A model generated the notes under the pieces. It made no database searches. It saw only the letters and a list, made by a program, of their open reading frames with translations, and was not told where the DNA came from. A stretch of 11,240 nucleotides of DNA from assembly GCA_900404475.1 (NCBI GenBank), contig OUQQ01000653.1:3002-14241 (forward strand), read 5' to 3'. This document shows positions 6,864 through 11,240 of the stretch, piece by piece. The translations under genes were made by a program, and so were the position numbers. The DNA comes from Spongospora subterranea (lineage: Eukaryota; Endomyxa; Phytomyxea; Plasmodiophorida; Plasmodiophoridae). Within the stretch, counting starts at the first letter, position 1. Each line of letters starts with the position of its first letter.

Positions 6864-7307
6864 CTTGATGAAAGCCATAAAGCTGAAGCTGAACCAGCTT
6901 TGGTGGTACAATGGACATTTTGTTTTGAGTCAGGTGCTGAGGTCCTCACAACGACTCACATTGCCATCCAGGGTGATCCGACAATCAGCTGGGATAAGAT
7001 ATGCAGATTCGAACATCTATTTGATGATTTGCTAAATAAGAAACAACCTAGGAGGTGCTCATTGATACTATAGATAAGGAGAAGGTCGACAATCATCACT
7101 TTCCCGCATTTTATTCCTTTACTTTGTCATTCAATGCCGTTGCCAAAAAATATCTCTGATGATGCGGCTGAATGAATTCGGGACGATTCATCTGGTAAAA
7201 AAGTGGATAAACATGGGGCAACTCGCATCAAGACGAAAATCAACATTAATCACCTGAAGTTTCGAGACCACATTTTGCACCGAATTGTTGACAGTGTTTC
7301 GGACTGA
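6864..7307 (+). pseudogene. Frame-broken coding remnant, unknown protein
   Basis: Protein-like sequence continues across this interval but changes frame. Segment 1 (6864-7050) includes S-G-A-E-V-L-T-T-T-H-I-A-I-Q-G-D-P and R-F-E-H-L-F-D-D-L-L. Segment 2 (from 7052, next frame) includes E-V-L-I-D-T-I-D-K-E-K-V-D-N-H-H-F. Segment 3 (from 7134, back in the first frame) includes G-K-K-V-D-K-H-G-A-T-R-I-K-T-K-I-N-I-N-H-L. It has a TGA at 7173-7175 and ends at TGA 7305-7307. The junctions at ~7050 and ~7135 have no room for introns, so indels in a once-coding sequence are the simplest reading. The family is not recognised. Sequencing indels in a live gene are an alternative. Confidence 0.42.
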
Positions 7308-7557
7308 ATCCCTAGATTCGTCACGATGTTTGTCATTGTCAAAGATTATTGGCTTACATCTCGATGGTTACAATCAGTCCAGGAGTTTTCGGTCTGTTGT
7401 TCTGGTCAAGATTGACCGAGGAAAACATGGACAAAGACCACGAATTGATTCCCATCCCCCTGGTGATTTATTTCACGTCATTCAACTGACATGGGTGGCC
7501 CCTCTTGACAAAAATTGAGAAACTCTCTGTCGGCAAGAATTTGACACCATGGTTTGA
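7308..7557 (+). other. Ambiguous coding-like region
   Basis: Two plus-strand frames remain open over most of this interval. One (about 7285-7518) contains L-D-G-Y-N-Q-S-R-S-F-R-S-V-V-L-V-K-I-D-R-G. The other, up to an early TGA, contains R-L-T-E-E-N-M-D-K-D-H-E-L-I-P-I-P. Neither shows a domain. It probably belongs to the same decayed unit as 6864-7307. Confidence 0.25.
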
Positions 7558-7776
7558 AAAAATAACAATAGAATTGCAAACCATCAGATTTCACGCGAGG
7601 CCAGGATTCAAGAGATGTGGGGGTTCCATCATGACCCCCATGATTGCGCCAATCATATCACGCCATTCGACAAACTGGACTCCTCGGTGGGAATATTAAA
7701 ATGTCAGTACAATTTTACACATCATTCCAAATGTCCATACATTATCAGATTAGCTACCCCTTTTACTAGCTCATGA
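7558..7776 (+). pseudogene. Possible FLYWCH-like zinc-binding fragment
   Basis: A stop-to-stop frame of about 72 codons without an early ATG contains G-I-L-K-C-Q-Y-N-F-T-H-H-S-K-C-P-Y-I-I-R-L. The K-C-x9-C-P-x-x-I-R arrangement resembles the central part of FLYWCH domains, in which two Cys are followed by a C-P-A-R-like stretch and later two His. The final His pair is not seen in this frame. FLYWCH domains occur at the N-termini of MULE transposases and in regulators derived from them. A partial FLYWCH-like gene also lies at 10989-11240. The call rests on one short motif. Confidence 0.28.
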
Positions 7777-8082
7777 CACCAGGGTTCGAACCTTTGTCAA
7801 TTACCGTTCATATTGTTTTCCAGTTGACGACCAATTCATTTCGCGTCCTGAAGGTTTCTGATTTGACTGATGTAGAACAGAATGACTTTTTCATTCATGG
7901 CTATATTTTGTTTCTGCAATTCGAAGCTGATGTGGCATCACATCCACTACATCGTAGGTTTGGAAGAACCTGTTGAACATCATAGAGTTGGTCGCTGCTT
8001 GCTCAGCAGCATATTGTGACGTTTTCGCCAACCAAGACCTTAAATGGTTTCGACGAGTCGTGATGTGTTTCCGAATCAATGA

Positions 8083-8438
8083 TCGCATGTTGACAAAACG
8101 ATCCTCGACAAGTTTGCGCTCGATTACAATTTCTGCTCGTTTTTGGCTAAATCAAACGCGATGGTGGGTGACTTGGTCAGGTGAGATTGAAATCGCCATA
8201 TTCTTGACCTACTCAAATCGTTGTCACCTCCGAAGGGAGAAATTTCAGATCACAATTGTCCAATCATTCTACTTCGTCAGCCAAAGTGCTTCTCTCTATC
8301 AATTTAACACAGCCCACAGGTTATCAAAGACCGTTCCTGGTCGCCACAATTTCATTCCAAGGTAGTAAGTACCGTTTGATTTCAATAAAGAAAGCAAAAT
8401 TTGAAAAGATGAGATCAAAACCAAGCGATTTGCTTTGA
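8083..8438 (+). CDS. Candidate two-exon coding fragment, unknown protein
   Basis: The first block, up to 8180, reads as protein in one frame (D-K-F-A-L-D-Y-N-F-C-S-F-L-A-K-S-N-A-M-V-G-D-L-V) and ends at a strong donor, CAG/GTGAGA. The second block starts after TTTCAG at 8247-8248 and reads to TGA 8436-8438 with I-S-F-Q-G-S-K-Y-R-L-I-S-I-K-K-A-K-F-E-K-M. Splicing out 8181-8248 (68 bp) joins them in frame, and the intron size matches the 58-bp intron of the EF-hand gene. No start is visible: a TGA at 8080 closes the frame upstream and no acceptor lies between. Upstream frames at 7773-7976 and 7973-8365 also look partly coding. No family is recognised. Confidence 0.35.
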
Positions 8439-8753
8439 TAACCAGCGTGACTGCAATTGATCATTCAATAGTTGACATCACCAGCCAATGGCCCCCGATA
8501 TTCTTTCCTCGCAGCACCTCTCGGAACGGATGACATTTATCGACAATATCCGCATGAACATCAGTGGACCTTGCAACTTATGATCATGGCGACACTTCGC
8601 GTTGTCGATATCAACCGACGGTGATGATGATTTGCCAGGACCAACCTCTTAAATTAACAGAGAGCTTCAAAAGAAAACCGTTTCTGTGAACAAATGACCA
8701 ACTTTCTGCTTCTCTCAATCTGATTTCAAATTCAGCCTCCTGAACTAGACACA
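8439..8753. other. No gene identified
   Basis: No plus- or minus-strand frame of note is present and no repeat shared with other parts of the window was found. Short open pieces near 8580-8625 are too brief to judge. Confidence 0.4.
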
Positions 8754-8930
8754 ATGGTGCCGTTCTTCATGAATGTTGATCGACGTGGTTGGTTTGTTAA
8801 ACTGAAACGCGGCAGGTATGAACAGAGTGGAACATTCGATGGGAGAGAAACGGCACTGATCAGATCTGTATTGACGATAGAAAACGTTGGGCGTGATGGC
8901 GCTGTGGCCAAATCAGATTGCGAGTTTTGA
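8754..8930 (+). CDS. Short ORF, 58 codons, doubtful
   Basis: ATG 8754 to TGA 8928-8930 encodes a basic peptide starting M-V-P-F-F-M-N-V-D-R-R-G-W-F-V-K-L-K-R-G. The ATG context (ACACAATGG) is reasonable. A possible donor, CAG/GTATGA, lies near 8815, so it could be a first exon. No family is recognised. Confidence 0.22.
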   Translation: MVPFFMNVDRRGWFVKLKRGRYEQSGTFDGRETALIRSVLTIENVGRDGAVAKSDCEF

Positions 8931-9142
8931 GATTAAGAAGGTTACAGAGGAACCGGGGAATGGTTTAATGAATTCTAGGTTGCTTTTGAGAGCAATTCAG
9001 ATTCGACAAGATTTTTTTGGGAGAAAGAGTTTAGATGCGCTTATAGCAGAACAATTGCCCCACTATCGAAAGGCTAGTTTTTGGCAAAACGTTGCCAACC
9101 TGTCAGTATCCATCGCGTCCTTTCAAATTCCTCAAAAAGAGG

Positions 9143-9147
9143 AAAAA
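9143..9147 (-). terminator. Pol III T-run terminator of tRNA-Pro
   Basis: On the minus strand TTTTT follows the tRNA 3' end after a single A. Runs of four or more T terminate RNA polymerase III, so this marks a complete transcription unit. Confidence 0.88.
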
Positions 9148-9148
9148 T

Positions 9149-9220
9149 GGGCTCAGCCGGTAATCGAAACCGGGACCTTCCCGACCCAAACGGGAAATCA
9201 TGCCACTAGACCACTAAGCC
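9149..9220 (-). tRNA. tRNA-Pro (anticodon UGG)
   Basis: The minus strand folds into a full 72-nt cloverleaf. Acceptor GGCTTAG pairs with CTGAGCC (one G-U). The D arm has a 3-bp stem GTC/GAT around TAGTGGCAT. Anticodon stem TCCCG/CGGGA encloses loop TTTGGGT, giving TGG at 9186-9188. T stem CCGGT/ACCGG encloses TTCGATT. The discriminator is C, as in eukaryotic tRNA-Pro. Internal Pol III boxes are present: A box in TTAGTGGTCTAGTGG and B box GGTTTCGATTACC. No intron and no genomic CCA are present, and a TTTTT terminator follows. It reads proline CCA codons (and other CCN by wobble). It lies antisense within a 340-codon plus-strand open frame, which shows that frame is at least partly fortuitous. 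It looks like a working gene, not a SINE relic. Confidence 0.95.
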
Positions 9221-9363
9221 ACGATGGATGTTCTGCAGGTGTCGAACGTGAGCTTGTCCATGTATCCGATATTGAATCGGACTCCCTTGTTCTTGATTTG
9301 TGCTCAAGCACTACCGCACGTAAGGTTAAAGATTCTGGCTCTTCAATCAGTCCGTTTACAGTG

Positions 9364-10132
9364 ATGACCACAATGTCGTGTCAATCTGCCGACACACACC
9401 AACGCCGCGCCATAGTGCTCACCATATTTTTCATTCGCGTGCTTCACATGACGACATTGCGGAATCTGGCCCATCATGTCATCGGATCGATATTCGTTTT
9501 TGATAGATCCAATGTTATCCCTCAGCGCCGTGGCACAGAAGAAGCCTGTGAACACATTTTCAGCGTGATTCGCCAGTGTAATCTCGAGTTCACTGAACGC
9601 GATTTTGTCCAACTCCAGGACAAATCCGAAGAGTTCATCGATGCAGCGTTCCGCTCTTCTTTAGCTATAGGTGAGCGAAATGCCAAGGGTTATCTGTGTC
9701 AGGGATTCGAGATTTCCTTGACTCTGGAAGGCTCAGTCCAATCAGGCTCAAAAGATTTAACCTGTAAGGACATCCGATTGACCAGGCGTAAGGATTGGTC
9801 AGAGAACTGCATTACCGGCGCATCGGTTGTTCGAACTGAATTGCCCAGTTGTCAACGAGACAACGCAATATATGCGTTGTCTTCTCGAAGGCTTTCATGT
9901 TCATGAAACGAGCATCTCTACATTCGCATTGGAGTTCGGCAACTTGCCACAGTCATCATATTTGGCTGCGTCCGAATCAAAGACCGGCAACATCGAAAAA
10001 GCGGATGAATACCCCACTTATGCAGTTGAAAACGATGCAGTTGTAAAATCGCTCGCGGCGCGCGTTCGAAAAGTACTTAACATCACCCAAGATATTGACG
10101 TGGATGATGCAATTTCCACAGCGAGTCATTAG
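9364..10132 (+). CDS. Candidate two-exon gene, possibly transposase-derived
   Basis: The frame from ATG 9364 to about 9670 contains R-R-G-T-E-E-A-C-E-H-I-F-S-V-I-R-Q-C-N-L-E-F-T. The E-x-C-E-H-x-F-x-x-x-R-Q pattern is like a short block I associate with C-terminal parts of some transposase-derived proteins; this is recollection of a pattern, not a search. A strong donor ATAG/GTGAGC follows, so the exon ends at 9670 in phase 1. Using the acceptor CCCAG at 9844-9848, the next exon 9849-10132 joins in frame and ends at TAG 10130-10132 with an Asp/Ala-rich tail. The proposed intron is 178 bp. The start is uncertain because the frame is open upstream through the tRNA gene. Function is unknown. Confidence 0.4.
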
Positions 10133-10640
10133 ATGCTATACTCAATTCATCGCTGTCAGCTGGTGTATGCATGACGATCTACCTTTATACCAAATATTTA
10201 CTCTAGTTTGCGGGAATGGCTTTGCCGAGTTTCGTAAAAACTTCAAGCACAAGCTCGTCCGTGAATGTGGATAGTCTGCAGGCAACGTACGTAGTAAAAG
10301 CATTGCAGTGTCTGGATCATCAAAGCTCGTGTGTATCTGGAGCGATTACAGGCGCTCAAAAGTTCAAGCCGTTGCAGCAGCGATGGTTCCGTCCTACAGA
10401 ACCTGAGCGACAGGAGAATATTAGGCCTGGGCGACTGTTCAAACAAGATGGCGAATATGGGAAGTATCGGCCATTTGTGGCGAAGATCTCTCGGAAAGAC
10501 AGAATGGACATCTTGTTAAAATTTAATCCATGCCTGTGCGATGATCGAATCGGTAATCAATGGCACAGTTAGCAGAGGCGTACCCGATATTAAAGTATCA
10601 CCGGGCACAATTGACACATCATATATGAAGTCTTCGCCCA
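10133..10640 (+). other. Overlapping coding-like frames, no firm gene
   Basis: A 118-codon frame from ATG 10216 to TAG 10570-10572 overlaps an equally protein-like frame at 10331-10519 (Y-L-E-R-L-Q-A-L-K-S-S-S). A short piece in a third frame near 10209-10255 contains G-F-A-E-F-R-K-N-F-K-H-K-L. As at 6864-7307, this suggests a frame-broken remnant or small spliced exons. No domain is recognised, so I give no gene model. Confidence 0.25.
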
Positions 10641-10647
10641 TGATATC

Positions 10648-10758
10648 CGAACTTGGTGCGACAGCGTGTAAAAAATTTAGAAGAAGTTCGAGAATTTCAA
10701 CTGGCCACATCCTGCTCTGTTTATTCTGCTTTATTCAGGCGGTGTCGCACCAAGTTCG
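10648..10758. repeat. 19-bp inverted repeat around a 73-bp loop
   Basis: The left arm CGAACTTGGTGCGACAGCG (10648-10666) is the reverse complement of the right arm at 10740-10758 except for one base (18 of 19 match). The 73 bases between have no coding pattern. The pair could form a hairpin in RNA, mark the ends of a tiny foldback element, or have arisen by local inversion-duplication. No flanking direct repeat is obvious. Confidence 0.8.
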
Positions 10759-10900
10759 AATGTCGTGCGCAACCTCCTTGATACATGATGTGAGTGTGAC
10801 CATTATACTGGATATCGGGTGACGTGCTTTAGTCGTGCTCTGCAAACGGCAGTGATTCGACTGTGATCCGCTCATCGTTTTCATGGGATAGACTCAATTT

Positions 10901-10968
10901 TGAACCTTTTTGAACCCTGAACCTTTTTTAACACTGAACCTTTTTTAACACTGAACCTTTTTGAACCC
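10901..10968 (+). repeat. Minisatellite: four 17-bp units in A-B-B-A order
   Basis: Units are 10901-10917, 10918-10934, 10935-10951 and 10952-10968. Units 1 and 4 are identical (TGAACCTTTTTGAACCC). Units 2 and 3 are identical (TGAACCTTTTTTAACAC). The register is exact, with no indels. The array ends 20 bases before the ATG of the FLYWCH-like gene, so it lies in its promoter or 5'UTR. Confidence 0.95.
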
Positions 10969-10988
10969 GCACTGACACACAGTCATCC

Positions 10989-11240
10989 ATGGATACACCA
11001 GCTTCTAAAATGAATCCAGCACCAGCACCGAACAGCAACGGCATTTTTTTCAACTCGAGAAATTTCATTTTCCATCGTTCACTTGAAGATGGAAGCGTTC
11101 ATTATCGCTGTTTACATTATAGAGCAAGCAAATTACGACCGACTTCTTGTCGGGGCACTGCAGAAACTTCTGCTGCCGGCGTTACAGTTGAGCTGATCCC
11201 TCACACGTGCCAAAGTCTGGGCGAATATGCGGCCGTTGAT
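10989..11240 (+). CDS. FLYWCH-like zinc-finger protein, N-terminal part (runs off the window)
   Basis: ATG 10989 opens 84 codons with no stop before the edge. After a Pro/Ala-rich start, residues ~19-75 contain F-F-N-S-R-N-F-I-F-H-R-S, D-G-S-V-H-Y-R-C-L-H-Y-R, T-S-C-R-G and P-H-T-C. This follows the FLYWCH layout: aromatic strand, D-G-x-x-x-Y-x-C, second Cys, then a final ligand pair. The last pair is H-x-C instead of the usual H-x-H. FLYWCH domains are DNA-binding zinc modules found in MULE transposases and in regulators derived from them; which of these applies here would depend on sequence beyond 11240. The minisatellite at 10901-10968 is directly upstream. Confidence 0.6.
   Translation, partial: MDTPASKMNPAPAPNSNGIFFNSRNFIFHRSLEDGSVHYRCLHYRASKLRPTSCRGTAETSAAGVTVELIPHTCQSLGEYAAVD

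Noticed and set aside
6780..7175. Alternative genetic code (TGA read as an amino acid) to explain in-frame TGA in the 6864-7307 segment
   Set aside because: The zinc-finger gene ends properly at TGA, and the same region also shows frame changes that recoding would not explain.
7775..7800. tRNA-like B box (GGGTTCGAACCT)
   Set aside because: The T stem pairs only with two G-U wobbles on the plus strand, no matching 5' acceptor lies ~72 bases upstream, and the minus strand does not fold.
8887..9906. 339-codon plus-strand ORF as one protein
   Set aside because: It runs through an intact antisense tRNA-Pro gene and past a strong splice donor at 9671, so it cannot be one real coding exon.
1..11240. 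CRISPR array, bacterial operon or phage content
   Set aside because: No regularly spaced repeats with unique spacers are present; introns, Pol III signals and retroelements point to a eukaryote.

Overview
The window is eukaryotic nuclear DNA. The evidence is short GT-AG introns (58 and 114 bp) in a four-EF-hand gene, an intronless tRNA-Pro gene with a T-run terminator and no encoded CCA, Ty3/gypsy retrotransposon remains, a SINE-like repeat with a pentanucleotide tail, and C2H2 and FLYWCH-type zinc fingers. It looks like a small-intron genome such as a parasitic helminth or a flagellated protist; I cannot decide between these from the sequence alone. There are no operons, ribosome binding sites or CRISPR arrays.

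Positions 1-3650 are a mobile-element graveyard. A Ty3/gypsy element lies on the minus strand: Gag at about 2996-2257, the reverse transcriptase (RT) start at about 2250-1574, the RT end at about 1292-685, and RNase H at 673-509. It is broken by stops and frameshifts, and the catalytic RT motif is destroyed. A 281-bp SINE-like element with an (ATACC)n tail sits inside the RT, flanked by a 12-bp target-site duplication. A second copy and the head of a third occupy 1-503. A separate integrase core fragment (3258-3652) points the other way, on the plus strand.

Positions 3760-6545 are the genic island. A calmodulin-sized EF-hand gene (three exons, 152 codons) has an intact N-lobe and a degenerate C-lobe. 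Two coding-like stretches without a firm gene model follow. Then comes a protein with a possible ubiquitin-like N-terminus, a Lys/Glu-rich linker and two C-terminal C2H2 fingers (5526-6545).

Positions 6546-10890 hold protein-like segments that change reading frame often. They suggest one or more decayed or intron-rich transposase-like genes, including a possible FLYWCH-like fragment (7558-7776) and a spliced two-exon candidate (9364-10132). A well-formed tRNA-Pro(UGG) gene with a Pol III terminator lies on the minus strand at 9149-9220, inside a long plus-strand open frame.

Positions 10640-11240 carry a 19-bp inverted repeat, a four-unit 17-bp minisatellite arranged A-B-B-A, and the start of a FLYWCH-like zinc-finger gene that runs off the right edge.

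No cooperative gene system is evident. The best-supported items are the nested SINE insertion, the tRNA gene, the EF-hand gene and the C2H2 gene.
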